Source: an uncultured Metabacillus sp.
Lineage (GTDB): Bacteria > Bacillota > Bacilli > Bacillales > Bacillaceae
Length of the DNA: 64,000 nt
Direction: 5' to 3'
Assembly (NCBI RefSeq): GCF_947503125.1
Contig: NZ_CANNCR010000001.1
Span: forward strand, 124,001 to 188,000
Positions 52,055 to 62,275 of the stretch are shown piece after piece (the first letter of the stretch is position 1; each line of letters starts with the position of its first letter). Below the pieces are notes generated by a model. It had not been told where the DNA came from. It was given only the letters and a program-made list of their open reading frames with translations, and did not search any database. The translations under genes were made by a program, and so were the position numbers.

Positions 52055-52885
52055 ATGGCAGCAGAACCTTTTCAACAAAAAGATACAGCATTTTTATCAC
52101 TGCCCCAGTGGGATAATCTTATAAAAGGTCTCACCGTTGGATTTACCATAAAATCTGGCGGCGTCAGCAGTGATGCATACTCAACTTTAAATCTTGGATT
52201 GCATGTGCAGGACCAGCCGGAAAAGGTTGTCCAAAACAGAGAGATTTTAGCATCAAAACTCTCCTTTCCAACAAAGAATTGGGTATTTGCTGAACAAATT
52301 CACTCCACTCATATTGAAAAAGTATCCATACAGGATCGTGGAAGAGGCTTAACAGCATATAAAGATGGTCTTTCAGGCTCTGATGGATTATATACTAAAG
52401 ATGATGGGGTAATGCTGTCATTATGTTTTGCCGATTGTGTCCCGCTTTATTTTATAGCCCCCGAAAAACATTTAATTGGTCTTGCCCATGCCGGCTGGAA
52501 GGGAACCGTAAATGATATTGGCGGAGAAATGGTTAGAAAATGGATCAATGAAGAAGATGCCGATCCCAAGAACATTAAAGTGGCGATTGGACCTGCAATT
52601 GGTCATTGCTGCTACATAGTGGATGATAAGGTGATTTCTGCATTTAACAAAATTGTTATCAAGAAGTATTCTGTTCCATATCGCTCAGTTTCCGATGGAC
52701 AATATACATTAGATTTAAAACAGCTTAACAAATACTTGCTTCTTGAATCTGGAGTAAAGGAAGAAAACATTACGATTTCACAGCAATGTACAAGCTGTGA
52801 AAATGACCTGTTTTTCTCACACCGGCGTGATGCCGGAAAAACAGGACGAATGTTAAGCTTTATCGGCATTAATAAGGAGGCTTAA
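52055..52885 (+). CDS. pgeF: Peptidoglycan editing factor PgeF (YlmD), laccase-domain family
   Basis: Member of the laccase-domain (DUF152/YfiH) family. The E. coli relative PgeF removes wrongly inserted serine from peptidoglycan precursors; others have been called polyphenol oxidases. The protein has 276 residues. It shows FTIKSGGVSSDAYSTLNLGLHV, the metal-site His-Cys-His set in QIHSTHI, CFADCVPLYF and LAHAGWKGTV, and CTSCENDLFFSHRRD near the end. The start is 52055 or an ATG at 52049; the ribosome site AAAGGA is nearer ideal for neither. ylmE follows after 8 bases. Confidence 0.88.
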   Translation: MAAEPFQQKDTAFLSLPQWDNLIKGLTVGFTIKSGGVSSDAYSTLNLGLHVQDQPEKVVQNREILASKLSFPTKNWVFAEQIHSTHIEKVSIQDRGRGLTAYKDGLSGSDGLYTKDDGVMLSLCFADCVPLYFIAPEKHLIGLAHAGWKGTVNDIGGEMVRKWINEEDADPKNIKVAIGPAIGHCCYIVDDKVISAFNKIVIKKYSVPYRSVSDGQYTLDLKQLNKYLLLESGVKEENITISQQCTSCENDLFFSHRRDAGKTGRMLSFIGINKEA

Positions 52886-52893
52886 CTTAAGTC

Positions 52894-53580
52894 ATGAACG
52901 TTCAGGAAAATTATCTAACAATCAGGGAAAACATCAAAAGGATATGTAATTGTATTGGACGAAACCCGGAAGACATTAAAGTCATCGCAGTGACGAAGTA
53001 TGTAAGCATTGAACGGGCAAAAGAAGCAATTGCTGCAGGTGTCCATCATTTGGGTGAAAACCGCGATGAAGGACTTCAGGCAAAATTTCAGGAAATTAAA
53101 GATACAGCAATTTGGCATTTTATTGGTACCCTGCAAACGAGAAAGGTGAAAAGCATTATTGATAAGGTAGAATACATCCATTCATTGGATCGTCTTTCCC
53201 TTGCAAAAGAAATTGATAAACGTGCAACAAAGCCGATCAAGTGCTTTATTCAAGTAAATGTTTCTGGAGAAGAATCAAAGCATGGCTGTTCACCTGAAGA
53301 GGTCATCGATTTTGTAAAGGGATTGGAAGCTTATCAAAACATTAAGGTTGTTGGCTTAATGACGATGGCACCCTTTACAGATGATCAACAACTAATTCGT
53401 ACATGCTTTAAAAGGCTAAAAATGATCCAGCAAGAGGTACAAGCATTAAAGATTTCTACTGCACCTTGCCATGAACTGTCTATGGGAATGTCCAATGATT
53501 ATGAAATTGCAATTGAAGAAGGGGCAACTTTTATTCGTATTGGTACATCACTTGTTGGTAATGAAAACGGAGGTGTTTAA
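52894..53580 (+). CDS. ylmE: YlmE, YggS-family PLP homeostasis protein
   Basis: A 228-residue PLP-binding protein of the YggS/PLPBP family, with a TIM-barrel fold like alanine racemase N-terminal domains. It helps keep free pyridoxal phosphate and amino acid pools balanced and has no known catalytic reaction. The PLP lysine is in [15 protein letters not shown] near residue 33. Other family parts are [54 protein letters not shown] and [26 protein letters not shown]. It is in an operon with pgeF and sepF. Confidence 0.94.
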   Translation: MNVQENYLTIRENIKRICNCIGRNPEDIKVIAVTKYVSIERAKEAIAAGVHHLGENRDEGLQAKFQEIKDTAIWHFIGTLQTRKVKSIIDKVEYIHSLDRLSLAKEIDKRATKPIKCFIQVNVSGEESKHGCSPEEVIDFVKGLEAYQNIKVVGLMTMAPFTDDQQLIRTCFKRLKMIQQEVQALKISTAPCHELSMGMSNDYEIAIEEGATFIRIGTSLVGNENGGV

Positions 53581-53581
53581 G

Positions 53582-54034
53582 ATGTCACTTAAAAATAGAT
53601 TTAAAAGTTTTTTTGCATTGGAAGATGAAGAGTATGAATATGTTGAGAGTGAGGAACAACAGCAGCAGCCTGAATACGAGGAGCAGCCGCAAATTCCTCA
53701 TAAATCTCAGTCGCATGCGCCAAAACAAAATGTTGTAAGTTTGCAAAGTGTGCAAAAATCCTCTAAAGTTATTCTATGTGAACCAAGGGTCTATGCGGAG
53801 GCACAAGAAATAGCCGATCAGCTAAAAAATCGTCGGGCCGTTGTTGTTAACCTTCAAAGTATTCAGCGGGATCAAGCGAAGCGAATCGTTGACTTTTTAA
53901 GTGGTACTGTTTATGCAATCGGCGGTGATATTCAGCGGATCGGGATGAATATCTTTTTATGTACACCTGATAATGTAGATGTCTCAGGATCGATTTCTGA
54001 GCTGGTATCAGACGAAGAACATCAAAGGTGGTAA
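53582..54034 (+). CDS. sepF: Cell division protein SepF
   Basis: Membrane-anchoring partner of FtsZ that forms rings and bundles filaments. The 150-residue protein starts with the amphipathic membrane helix [13 protein letters not shown]. It has an acidic Gln-rich linker and a C-terminal SepF domain: [54 protein letters not shown], then [17 protein letters not shown]. The frame is open from 53471, but GGAGGTG is 7 bases before the ATG at 53582. It is the third gene of the pgeF-ylmE-sepF-ylmG group. Confidence 0.97.
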   Translation: MSLKNRFKSFFALEDEEYEYVESEEQQQQPEYEEQPQIPHKSQSHAPKQNVVSLQSVQKSSKVILCEPRVYAEAQEIADQLKNRRAVVVNLQSIQRDQAKRIVDFLSGTVYAIGGDIQRIGMNIFLCTPDNVDVSGSISELVSDEEHQRW

Positions 54035-54040
54035 TCACGA

Positions 54041-54304
54041 ATGGACATTTTATATAGTGTAATCAGAACATTACTAACGTTTTACTCGTATGCAATTATT
54101 GTATACATATTACTTTCTTGGTTCCCGGGTGCTAGAGAATCTGGTTTTGGGCAATTTTTAGCTAAAATATGTGAACCATATTTAGAACCATTTCGCAAAA
54201 TAATACCTCCATTAGGAATGATTGATATTTCTCCAATAGTGGCCATTTTAGCATTGCGTTTTGCTGAATACGGAGTTGCATCACTCTTTACAATGATTGG
54301 CTAG
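54041..54304 (+). CDS. ylmG: YlmG, YggT-family membrane protein
   Basis: An 87-residue YggT-family protein with two hydrophobic spans: one near residues 5-28 ([26 protein letters not shown]) and one near 62-82. The loop between holds the family signature [37 protein letters not shown]. Its function is unclear; in several bacteria it is linked to division or membrane insertion. It directly follows sepF with AAAGGTGG overlapping the sepF end. A terminator starts at its stop codon. Confidence 0.93.
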   Translation: MDILYSVIRTLLTFYSYAIIVYILLSWFPGARESGFGQFLAKICEPYLEPFRKIIPPLGMIDISPIVAILALRFAEYGVASLFTMIG

Positions 54305-54330
54305 GGACAACGTTTTCGTCCCTCTTTTTG
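54303..54330 (+). terminator. Terminator after ylmG
   Basis: AGGGAC and GTCCCT around a 9-base loop, followed by CTTTTTG, beginning in the ylmG stop codon. Confidence 0.78.
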
Positions 54331-54381
54331 TTTTAGATCATCTTTATGTCTTATACGAATGAGCTTACTGGAGTTGTGATG

Positions 54382-55158
54382 ATGGACCATATTTATCAGC
54401 ATTTTCGGGGTGAAGAACGCCATTTTATCGATCAAGTTTTGGAATGGAGGGAAAGCGTTCTTGATCATTATCACCCGAAGCTAACCGACTTTTTAGATCC
54501 AAGAGAGCAAGAAATTGTTGCTTCTGTAATTGGTGAAAATTCAGATGTGAAAGTTTCATTTTCAGGGGGCAGTGATGATACAGAACGGAAACGAGCGTTA
54601 TTGTATCCGGATTATTTCCAGCCGGAACTTGAGGACTTTAAGTTAACCGTATTTGAGGTGCAGTATCCTAGTAAATTTATTACCCTGCAACATAGGCAAG
54701 TTCTTGGTTCACTAATGAGTCTTGGCTTAAAGCGTTCAAAATTTGGCGATATCCGTTTTTCTGAATCAATTGTCCAATTTGTTAGTGCAAGTGAAGTGGC
54801 AGATTATATAAAAGCGAATTTTCAAGAGGTAGGCCGTGCAAAAATCAGCTTGAAAGTAATCTCAATGAACGAATTCATTCCTCATGTTGAAGACGTTCAC
54901 GAGCTAGTCACGACGGTTTCATCATTACGTCTCGATGTTGTATGCTCAGCAATCTACAATCTCTCACGTCAAAAAATACAACCGTTGATTGCAAATGGAT
55001 TGGTGAAAGTGAATTGGAAAACTGTTGATTCCGTATCTTTTGAATGCCGTTTAGGTGATACACTGTCTGTTCGCGGATATGGGCGCAGCAAATTGCTGGC
55101 TATTGAAGGGAAAACAAAGAAGGATAAGTGGAGGATCGTTGTACATAAACAAAAATAA
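54382..55158 (+). CDS. ylmH: YlmH, S4-domain RNA-binding protein
   Basis: A 258-residue protein with an N-terminal YlmH-specific domain (IYQHFRGEERHFIDQVLEWRESV and LTDFLDPREQEIVASV) and a C-terminal S4 RNA-binding domain (LRLDVVCSAIYNLSRQKIQPLIANGLVKVNWK). S4 proteins of this kind bind the ribosome, and YlmH has been linked to ribosome quality control and division; its exact role here is inferred. Two ATG codons are adjacent (54379, 54382); GGAG is 8 bases before the second. It lies behind a terminator and before divIVA. Confidence 0.9.
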   Translation: MDHIYQHFRGEERHFIDQVLEWRESVLDHYHPKLTDFLDPREQEIVASVIGENSDVKVSFSGGSDDTERKRALLYPDYFQPELEDFKLTVFEVQYPSKFITLQHRQVLGSLMSLGLKRSKFGDIRFSESIVQFVSASEVADYIKANFQEVGRAKISLKVISMNEFIPHVEDVHELVTTVSSLRLDVVCSAIYNLSRQKIQPLIANGLVKVNWKTVDSVSFECRLGDTLSVRGYGRSKLLAIEGKTKKDKWRIVVHKQK

Positions 55159-55256
55159 TTTTAAGGTTTTAGCAGGATTTTCAACAAAGCTGTCGAAATA
55201 TGATTTATAATGTTGTCAATGATTAACTATTTAACTACATATTGGAGGTGGCATCC

Positions 55257-55763
55257 ATGCCTTTAACACCATTAGATATCCATAATAAGGAGTTTAGTAA
55301 AGGATTTCGTGGATATGATGAAGACGAAGTAAATGAATTCTTGGATCAAGTGATAAAAGATTATGAAATGATTATCCGCGAAAAGAAAGAACTTGAATCT
55401 CGCGTATCAGAGCTAACTGAAAAATTAGGTCACTTTACAAATATTGAAGAGACATTGAATAAATCGATCATTATTGCTCAAGAAGCAGGTGAAGACGTAA
55501 AGCGGAATGCCCAAAAAGAATCCAAGCTCATCATTAAAGAGGCAGAAAAAAACGCTGACCGAATTATTAATGAAGCATTAGCTAAATCTCGAAAAATCGC
55601 CATGGAAATTGAAGAACTTAAAAAACAATCAAAAGTTTTTCGAACTCGTTTTCAAATGCTAATTGAAGCACAGCTTGATCTTCTAAAAAATGATGATTGG
55701 GATCATTTATTGGAATATGAAGTTGAGCCAATTTTCGGTGAAGCAGAAGAAATGAAAAGCTAG
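55257..55763 (+). CDS. divIVA: Cell division/polarity protein DivIVA
   Basis: Coiled-coil protein that binds curved membrane at septa and poles and positions Min and sporulation factors. The 168-residue protein has the N-terminal membrane-binding domain PLTPLDIHNKEFSKGFRGYDEDEVNEFLDQVIKDYE, with the exposed Phe and Arg in FRG, followed by long coiled coils to about residue 140. The frame is open from 55242, but TGGAGGTGG is 7 bases before the ATG at 55257. A TATAAT -10-like box at 55206 may belong to its own promoter. Confidence 0.96.
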   Translation: MPLTPLDIHNKEFSKGFRGYDEDEVNEFLDQVIKDYEMIIREKKELESRVSELTEKLGHFTNIEETLNKSIIIAQEAGEDVKRNAQKESKLIIKEAEKNADRIINEALAKSRKIAMEIEELKKQSKVFRTRFQMLIEAQLDLLKNDDWDHLLEYEVEPIFGEAEEMKS

Positions 55764-55765
55764 AC

Positions 55766-55795
55766 TTGACTTTTTGAATTTTATTCGCATATAAT
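55766..55795 (+). promoter_or_regulatory. Sigma-A promoter of the ileS T-box transcript
   Basis: TTGACT (55766-55771), an 18-base spacer and a perfect TATAAT (55790-55795), directly after divIVA. Confidence 0.8.
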
Positions 55796-55844
55796 ACGGA
55801 AACGTAGACTATTTTAAAAATCAATAATCTTTACAAAACGTTAT

Positions 55845-56094
55845 ATCAAACGGTGAAAGGGATAGTATTCCTTTATAACCTTATTTAGCGAATCGAGGAT
55901 GGTGGAAGCTCGATATAAGGCAAAGGATGAAGATCACCCTTGAGTTCCATGCTGAACATCTTTAGATCAATAAGCAATGGCGAATCATTCACGTTACGAA
56001 TGTAGAGTGGATTAATAGCATAGGCCATTAATCTAATAGGGTGGTACCGCGAGATAAACCTTCTCGTCCCTTGTGGGATGAGAAGGTTTTTTGT
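55845..56094 (+). ncRNA. T-box leader of ileS
   Basis: tRNA-sensing riboswitch. The hallmark AGGGTGGTACCGCG is at about 56039-56052 and the terminator stem AACCTTCTCGTCCC / GGGATGAGAAGGTT plus T run at 56058-56092. Uncharged tRNA-Ile would pair with the T-box bulge and favour the antiterminator. The stem I specifier is probably the Ile codon ATC at 55933-55935. It lies directly upstream of ileS. Confidence 0.93.
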
Positions 56095-56136
56095 GTTTTG
56101 TGATAACTTTTAATCATGAATGCAGGAGGAATGAAC

Positions 56137-58899
56137 ATGGATTATAAAGATACCTTGCTTATGCCAAAAACTGAATTTCCAATGCGAGGAAATCTCCCGA
56201 ACAGAGAACCAATCATGCAAGAAAAATGGGAGAAAATGAATATTTACGAAAAAGTACAGGAACGTACGAAAGATCGGCCTTTATTTGTTTTACATGATGG
56301 CCCCCCTTACGCAAATGGCGATATTCATATGGGGCATGCTTTAAACAAAATTTTAAAGGATTTTATCGTTCGCTATAAATCAATGAGCGGTTTTTGTGCT
56401 CCATATGTTCCTGGATGGGATACACATGGTCTTCCAATTGAAACAGCTCTTACGAAAAACAAAAAAGTAAATCGAAAAGAAATGACTGTTGCTGAGTTCC
56501 GTAAGCTTTGTGAAGAATATGCTTGGGAGCAGATCAATGGACAGCGCGAGCAATTCAAACGTTTAGGTGTGCGCGGTGATTGGGATAATCCTTATGTTAC
56601 ATTAAAGCCCGAATATGAAGCCCAGCAAATCAAAGTATTCGGAGAGATGGCCAAAAAAGGCTATATCTATAAAGGGCTAAAACCAGTATACTGGTCACCT
56701 TCAAGTGAATCTGCTCTTGCCGAGGCCGAAATTGAATACGCTGATAAGCGCTCACCATCTATTTATGTCGCATTCCCTGTCAAGGATGGTAAAGGTGTAT
56801 TAACAAATGATGAAAAAATCGTCATCTGGACGACAACTCCTTGGACTATTCCAGCAAACCTAGGAATTTCCGTTCATCCTGAATTAGAATATAGTGTTAT
56901 TGCTGTAGACGGCGAGAAATACGTTGTTGCTTCTGCATTAGTAGAATCTGTAGTAAATACAATTGGTTGGGAGAATTATCAGGTAGATCGAACTTTAAAA
57001 GGCGCTGAGCTTGACCGTATCGTTGCTAAGCATCCAATCTATGATCGGGATTCTCTTGTTATGCTTGGTGAACATGTTACAAGTGATGGCGGTACAGGTT
57101 GTGTTCATACAGCTCCAGGTCATGGTGAAGATGACTTTATCATCGGGCAGCAATATGGCTTAGATGTATTATGTCCTGTTGATGAAAAAGGGTATATGAC
57201 GAAAGAAGCAGTTGGTTTTGAAGGATTATTCTATGATGAAGCCAACAAGCCAATTACCGAAAAATTGCAAGAGGTTGGAGCATTATTAAAGCTTCAATTT
57301 ATTACACACTCCTATCCGCATGATTGGAGAACGAAAAAGCCGACAATCTTCCGTGCAACTGCACAATGGTTTGCATCGATTAAAGATTTCCGTGAGGATT
57401 TATTAACAGCTGTGAAGGAAACAAAATGGGTGCCGGCATGGGGAGAAACAAGACTATATAATATGGTACGGGATCGCGGAGACTGGTGTATTTCACGTCA
57501 GCGCGCATGGGGTGTGCCAATTCCGGTCTTTTATGCTGAAAATGGAGATCCAATTATTACGGATGAAACGATTGAACATGTTTCGAATTTATTCCGTGAA
57601 TTTGGTTCAAATGTTTGGTTTGAACGGGAAGCTAAAGATCTACTTCCAGATGGCTTTACCCATGAAGGAAGTCCAAACGGTATATTTACAAAAGAAAATG
57701 ATATCATGGATGTTTGGTTTGATTCAGGCTCTTCACACCAAGCTGTTTTATTTGAAAGAGAGGATCTGCAAAGACCTGCTGATTTATATCTAGAGGGTTC
57801 TGACCAATATCGCGGCTGGTTTAACTCTTCCTTATCAACCGCTGTTGCTGTAACAGGTAAAGCACCATATAAAGGTGTATTAAGTCACGGCTTTGCTCTT
57901 GATGGCGAAGGACGTAAAATGAGTAAATCACTAGGAAATGTTGTTGTGCCTGCAAAAGTCATGAAACAACTTGGCGGAGATATTCTGCGTTTATGGGTTG
58001 CATCTGTTGACTATCAAGCAGATGTTAGGGTATCAGATGCAATTTTAAAACAAGTAGCTGAAGTGTATCGTAAAATCCGTAACACATTCCGTTTCTTGAT
58101 CGGTAATCTTGCTGATTTTGATCCAGCTCAAGATACCGTAAGCCTTGAAGGGCTTCGAGATGTTGACCGCTACATGCTTGTTAAGCTTAATAAGCTGACA
58201 AAACGTGTAAAAGATGCTTATGACCAATATGAATTTGCGGCAATTTACCATGCTGTTCATAACTTCTGTACCATTGAATTAAGTTCATTTTATTTAGATT
58301 TCGCAAAAGATGTTCTCTATATCGAGTCTAAAGATAATCAAGAGCGTCGTGCTATTCAAACCGTTTTATATGAAACATTGCTTTCATTAGTAAAATTAGT
58401 TGCCCCAATTCTTCCGCATACGGCTGATGAAGTTTGGGAGCATATTGATTCTGTAACAGAAGAAAGTGTTCAATTAGTTGATATGCCAGAGGTTAAGCAA
58501 TATCCTCAAGAAGAGGAGCTGGAAGCGAAATGGGATGCATTTCTGTCATTACGTGATGATGTTTTAAAGGCATTAGAGGTTTCTCGTAATGAAAAAGTGA
58601 TTGGTAAATCGCTAACTGCAAGTATTTCGCTTTATCCAAATGCTAAAGCGAAAGCATTACTTGATTCAGTTGATGAAGATTTAAAGCAGTTATTTATCGT
58701 TTCAGGCTTTGAAATTGCTGGCGATTACGATGCTGCTCCTGAAAAAGCACAGGTATTTGAAACAGTTAAAATCGTGATTACACAAGCCGAAGGTGAAACG
58801 TGTGAACGCTGCTGGATTGTTACTCCTGAAGTAGGTTCAGTAGCTGAACATCCGACACTTTGTCAGCGTTGTGCTGGTATTGTGAAGGATCATTATTAA
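56137..58899 (+). CDS. ileS: Isoleucyl-tRNA synthetase
   Basis: Class I aminoacyl-tRNA synthetase that charges tRNA-Ile and edits valine. The 920-residue protein has the HIGH motif as HMGH near residue 57 ([16 protein letters not shown]), WDTHGLPIE, the editing domain with [13 protein letters not shown] and [16 protein letters not shown], the KMSKS motif [10 protein letters not shown], and a C-terminal zinc site CERCW plus CQRC. This layout is the bacterial type 1 enzyme, expected to be sensitive to mupirocin. GGAGGA is 6 bases before the ATG at 56137. It is controlled by the upstream T-box. Confidence 0.98.
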   Translation: MDYKDTLLMPKTEFPMRGNLPNREPIMQEKWEKMNIYEKVQERTKDRPLFVLHDGPPYANGDIHMGHALNKILKDFIVRYKSMSGFCAPYVPGWDTHGLPIETALTKNKKVNRKEMTVAEFRKLCEEYAWEQINGQREQFKRLGVRGDWDNPYVTLKPEYEAQQIKVFGEMAKKGYIYKGLKPVYWSPSSESALAEAEIEYADKRSPSIYVAFPVKDGKGVLTNDEKIVIWTTTPWTIPANLGISVHPELEYSVIAVDGEKYVVASALVESVVNTIGWENYQVDRTLKGAELDRIVAKHPIYDRDSLVMLGEHVTSDGGTGCVHTAPGHGEDDFIIGQQYGLDVLCPVDEKGYMTKEAVGFEGLFYDEANKPITEKLQEVGALLKLQFITHSYPHDWRTKKPTIFRATAQWFASIKDFREDLLTAVKETKWVPAWGETRLYNMVRDRGDWCISRQRAWGVPIPVFYAENGDPIITDETIEHVSNLFREFGSNVWFEREAKDLLPDGFTHEGSPNGIFTKENDIMDVWFDSGSSHQAVLFEREDLQRPADLYLEGSDQYRGWFNSSLSTAVAVTGKAPYKGVLSHGFALDGEGRKMSKSLGNVVVPAKVMKQLGGDILRLWVASVDYQADVRVSDAILKQVAEVYRKIRNTFRFLIGNLADFDPAQDTVSLEGLRDVDRYMLVKLNKLTKRVKDAYDQYEFAAIYHAVHNFCTIELSSFYLDFAKDVLYIESKDNQERRAIQTVLYETLLSLVKLVAPILPHTADEVWEHIDSVTEESVQLVDMPEVKQYPQEEELEAKWDAFLSLRDDVLKALEVSRNEKVIGKSLTASISLYPNAKAKALLDSVDEDLKQLFIVSGFEIAGDYDAAPEKAQVFETVKIVITQAEGETCERCWIVTPEVGSVAEHPTLCQRCAGIVKDHY

Positions 58900-58918
58900 T
58901 TAATTTGTATTTGTGAGG

Positions 58919-58982
58919 GACTGACCCCAGAAGAGTGTAGTGCTAATTATTTTAGTCTACCCTTTTTAGGGGGCAGTTTTTT
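58919..58982 (+). terminator. Terminator after ileS, GACCCC type
   Basis: ACTGACCCC (58920-58928) pairs with GGGGGCAGT (58969-58977) with one mismatch around a 40-base loop, then TTTTTTG. It resembles the GGGTCTGACCC hairpins elsewhere in the window. Confidence 0.65.
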
Positions 58983-59183
58983 GCTTTTTACTTAATATGT
59001 GCCTATTTTTTAAAAATATGGTTTAACGGACAAAAAGTGTGGGGTAAAAATTAGCATTGATAATAAAGCTGTTATTATACCTTAACATCCATTTCAACTA
59101 GAGGAAAATTCTTAACAGGGTGAGGTTGTATTTATCAGGTTAAACTATTTGTACAACATGAGAAGGATAAGGAGTTGTCCATC

Positions 59184-59546
59184 TTGAATAAATTTTTTGG
59201 AATCCGTTATGAATTGCAAGTGATGAGAGAAGAACTGCGAGCACGATTATTTGAGCACAGTTTGTTTGATGCTGCTTGTGATGATCATCAAGGGAAAGAT
59301 CAGACTTTGATGCATCATATAAAAGAGGAACTTCAAGATGTAGAACGTGCCTTAATGAAGATCGATAAAGGAATTTATGGGTACTGCGAAGAAACGGGTG
59401 AAGAAATTCCATTTGAAAAATTAAGGATACTCCCAACAGCTAGAACAAAATATGATTTCTTTTTCCAGGAATTGTATGAGCGTAAATCTCTCCCACAATT
59501 TGATTATACGCCATATGAAACATATATGAGCGGCAGTGAATATTAA
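59184..59546 (+). CDS. ylyA: YlyA, DksA/TraR-like RNA polymerase-binding protein
   Basis: A 120-residue protein resembling DksA/TraR, with two N-terminal helices and a C-terminal zinc-finger-like region. In B. subtilis YlyA binds RNA polymerase and affects spore germination genes. Only one Cys remains (GIYGYCEETGEEIPFEKLRILPTA), so the four-Cys zinc site is lost although the surrounding pattern is kept. The frame is open from a TTG at 59175 with no room for a site; AAGGAG is 9 bases before the TTG at 59184, giving MNKFFGIRYEL. It is monocistronic between ileS and lspA. Confidence 0.82.
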   Translation: MNKFFGIRYELQVMREELRARLFEHSLFDAACDDHQGKDQTLMHHIKEELQDVERALMKIDKGIYGYCEETGEEIPFEKLRILPTARTKYDFFFQELYERKSLPQFDYTPYETYMSGSEY

Positions 59547-59748
59547 CAAATTTTACTCCCGGATATAAATGACTTAAATTTTCTTCAATTAAAAGGAGGA
59601 GTTTAAGTCTTTCTTTTTGCGTTTAACGAAATGTTGTTTCAGGTGCTGGTGCAGTCTTTACTAGTGCTTTAAACATTATTATATGGTACAATTCAAAAGG
59701 ACAAAAACGCAAAATGAAGAGAAAAAGCAAGAAGTTGGGGGGACAGTT

Positions 59749-60216
59749 GTGTTTTATTATCTTATTGCAGCAATTATAATTGTAATTGACCAAATAACAA
59801 AATGGCTAATTGTTAAAAAGATGGAGCTTGGCGAAAGCATTACGGTTATTGAGAACTTTTTATATATTACATCACATCGTAACCGGGGAGCTGCCTGGGG
59901 AATCTTGCAAGGACAAATGTGGTTCTTTTATATTATAACAACGATCGTCATTATTGGGATTGTTTATTATATTCAAAAATATATGAAGAAAAATAAGGTA
60001 ATGGGCGTTGCGCTTGGATTAATGCTGGGCGGTGCAATTGGTAATTTCATTGACCGTTTATTCCGTAAAGAAGTTGTCGATTTTATTAATACATATATCT
60101 TTACCTATGACTTCCCAATTTTTAATGTGGCTGATTCATCATTATGTATTGGAGTTGTCTTGTTATTTATTCATATGTTGTTTTTTGAAGGGAAACAAGA
60201 GAAGGAGCAGGCATAA
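59749..60216 (+). CDS. lspA: Lipoprotein signal peptidase LspA
   Basis: Membrane aspartic protease (signal peptidase II) that cleaves prolipoproteins after lipid attachment; the window's CtaC and the lipoprotein at 14.0 kb are likely substrates. The 155-residue protein has four spans. The conserved motifs are [42 protein letters not shown] (first catalytic Asp) and [14 protein letters not shown] (second Asp). The frame is open from 59683, but GGGGGG is 6 bases before a GTG at 59749 and the N-terminus then matches B. subtilis. rluD-type ylyB starts directly after. Confidence 0.96.
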   Translation: MFYYLIAAIIIVIDQITKWLIVKKMELGESITVIENFLYITSHRNRGAAWGILQGQMWFFYIITTIVIIGIVYYIQKYMKKNKVMGVALGLMLGGAIGNFIDRLFRKEVVDFINTYIFTYDFPIFNVADSSLCIGVVLLFIHMLFFEGKQEKEQA

Positions 60217-61131
60217 ATGGACATCGTTGAATTACTAGTAAGTGAAGAGCATCAAAATGAACGAATTGATAAGTACTTATCATCCTATAATGAAGAATGG
60301 TCTCGTACTCAAGTGCAGCTCTGGATAAAAGAAGGTGCTGTGAAAGTAAATGAGCAAACAGTTAAAACCAATTATAAATGTCAGCTTCATGATAAAATTG
60401 TCATTGAAATACCAGAGCCAGAGCCTTTAGACGTTGTTGCTGAAGAAATGGATCTTGATATTTATTATGAAGACCAGGATGTTCTAGTCGTGAATAAACC
60501 GAAAGGGATGGTTGTTCATCCTGCTCCGGGACATATGAGCGGTACGCTTGTGAATGGTTTAATGGCTCATTGTCAAGATCTTTCCGGTATTAATGGTGTG
60601 TTAAGACCAGGAATTGTTCACCGAATTGACAAGGACACGTCAGGGCTATTAATGGTGGCAAAAAATGATATGGCACATGAATCATTAGTCGAACAGCTTG
60701 TCAATAAAACGGTAACAAGAAGATATAAAGCAATCGTTCACGGCAGCATCCCCCATGATCACGGAACAATCAACGCTCCGATTGGCCGTGATAAAATGGA
60801 CCGACAAAGTATGACCGTCACAAATGAAAGCAGTAAAGAAGCGGTTACTCATTTTCACGTATTAGAACGATTTGAAAACTATACATTTGTAGAATGTCAG
60901 CTTGAAACTGGGAGAACCCATCAAATTCGCGTACACATGAAATATATTGGGTATCCATTAGTCGGGGATCCAAAATATGGTCCGAAAAAGACTCTTTCTA
61001 TTAATGGACAGGCATTACATGCTGGCATTTTAGGTTTCGAGCATCCGCGTACGAAGGAGTATCTTGAATTTGAAGCACCGCTTCCAGAGCAATTTGAAGA
61101 TGTATTAAATCAATTAAGAAATAATCGTTGA
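60217..61131 (+). CDS. ylyB: RluD-family rRNA pseudouridine synthase (YlyB)
   Basis: Pseudouridine synthase acting on 23S rRNA, RluA/RluC/RluD group. The 304-residue protein has an N-terminal S4 RNA-binding domain (ERIDKYLSSYNEEWSRTQVQLWIKEGAVKVN) and a catalytic domain with VVNKPKGMVVHPAPGHMSGTLVN, the HRIDKDTSGLLMVAK motif containing the catalytic Asp, and LETGRTHQIRVHMKYIGYPLVGDPKYG. The position after lspA and the family make a RluD-type role likely; target bases are not certain. Its stop overlaps the pyrR promoter -35. Confidence 0.94.
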   Translation: MDIVELLVSEEHQNERIDKYLSSYNEEWSRTQVQLWIKEGAVKVNEQTVKTNYKCQLHDKIVIEIPEPEPLDVVAEEMDLDIYYEDQDVLVVNKPKGMVVHPAPGHMSGTLVNGLMAHCQDLSGINGVLRPGIVHRIDKDTSGLLMVAKNDMAHESLVEQLVNKTVTRRYKAIVHGSIPHDHGTINAPIGRDKMDRQSMTVTNESSKEAVTHFHVLERFENYTFVECQLETGRTHQIRVHMKYIGYPLVGDPKYGPKKTLSINGQALHAGILGFEHPRTKEYLEFEAPLPEQFEDVLNQLRNNR

Positions 61132-61156
61132 CACATTTCTACATGTTTGTCATAAT
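61128..61156 (+). promoter_or_regulatory. Sigma-A promoter of the pyr operon
   Basis: Perfect TTGACA (61128-61133), a 17-base spacer and CATAAT (61151-61156). The -35 overlaps the stop codon of the pseudouridine synthase gene. It drives pyrR and, past the attenuators, pyrP and pyrB. Confidence 0.85.
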
Positions 61157-61185
61157 AAATTTAACTTAATCAGAACCTTTAACAC

Positions 61186-61295
61186 AGTCCCGTGAGGCTG
61201 AGAAGGAAAACGGAAAAGTTGACTATGCTTAGGCTTAAACATAGCGCAACTATCTCTTCGTATACCCTCTCACAAAACGGTGAGAGGGTTTTTTC
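61186..61295 (+). promoter_or_regulatory. PyrR attenuator 1 (before pyrR)
   Basis: The PyrR-binding loop AGTCCCGTGAGGCT is at 61186-61199, matching ARUCCnGnGAGGYU. The terminator ACCCTCTCAC / GTGAGAGGGT (61264-61289) is followed by TTTTT. PyrR with UMP bound to the loop blocks the antiterminator and lets the terminator form. Confidence 0.93.
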
Positions 61296-61305
61296 GTTTC
61301 TATAA

Positions 61306-61890
<585 letters not shown>

Positions 61891-61910
61891 ATAAACACCC
61901 TTTTAAAGAT

Positions 61911-62012
61911 GGTCCAGAGAGGCTTCAAGGGGTACTTAAAGACCTAGGATGCTTTTTAAGCGAGAATAGGATCTCTATGCACCTCTTTGCCCAAAAGCAA
62001 AGAGGTTTTTTG
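61911..62012 (+). promoter_or_regulatory. PyrR attenuator 2 (between pyrR and pyrP)
   Basis: GGTCCAGAGAGGCTT at 61911-61925 fits the PyrR-binding loop. The terminator CCTCTTTGC / GCAAAGAGG (61982-62005) is followed by TTTTTTG. Confidence 0.92.
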
Positions 62013-62039
62013 TTATACTATCAGAATTTATATATTTTC

Positions 62040-62230
62040 TTAACATAGCTTGCGTTTCTGAATCCAGCTCCAGCGCCTATCGCCTATCAAACTTCAGATC
62101 ATCTCCCTACGATAAGTCAACATCGGTTCGCTTCGCTTACCGTGTTTCCTTTATCTCAGTCGATGCTCCTCCAGTTTGTACGGCGATGACCAAGGCGCTT
62201 GCGCTTTTGTTCAAAACGATCATTCCTTCA
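62040..62230. repeat. Dispersed intergenic repeat before pyrP
   Basis: GC-richer 190-base block containing AGCTCCAGCGCCTATCGCCT, CGGTTCGCTTCGCTTACCGT (itself an inverted repeat) and GACCAAGGCGCTTGCGCTTT. This is typical of a repeat common in Bacillus intergenic regions. It lies between attenuator 2 and the pyrP ribosome site, so it is transcribed in the pyr mRNA. No gene. Confidence 0.6.
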
Positions 62231-62275
62231 CACATTATAACTAACACGAACATTCATCATACTGGAGGTATTTAG

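Noticed and set aside
55764-56136. tRNA-like folding in the ileS leader
   Set aside because: The segments explain better as T-box stem I and the antiterminator; no acceptor stem or TTCGA loop of a tRNA gene is present.
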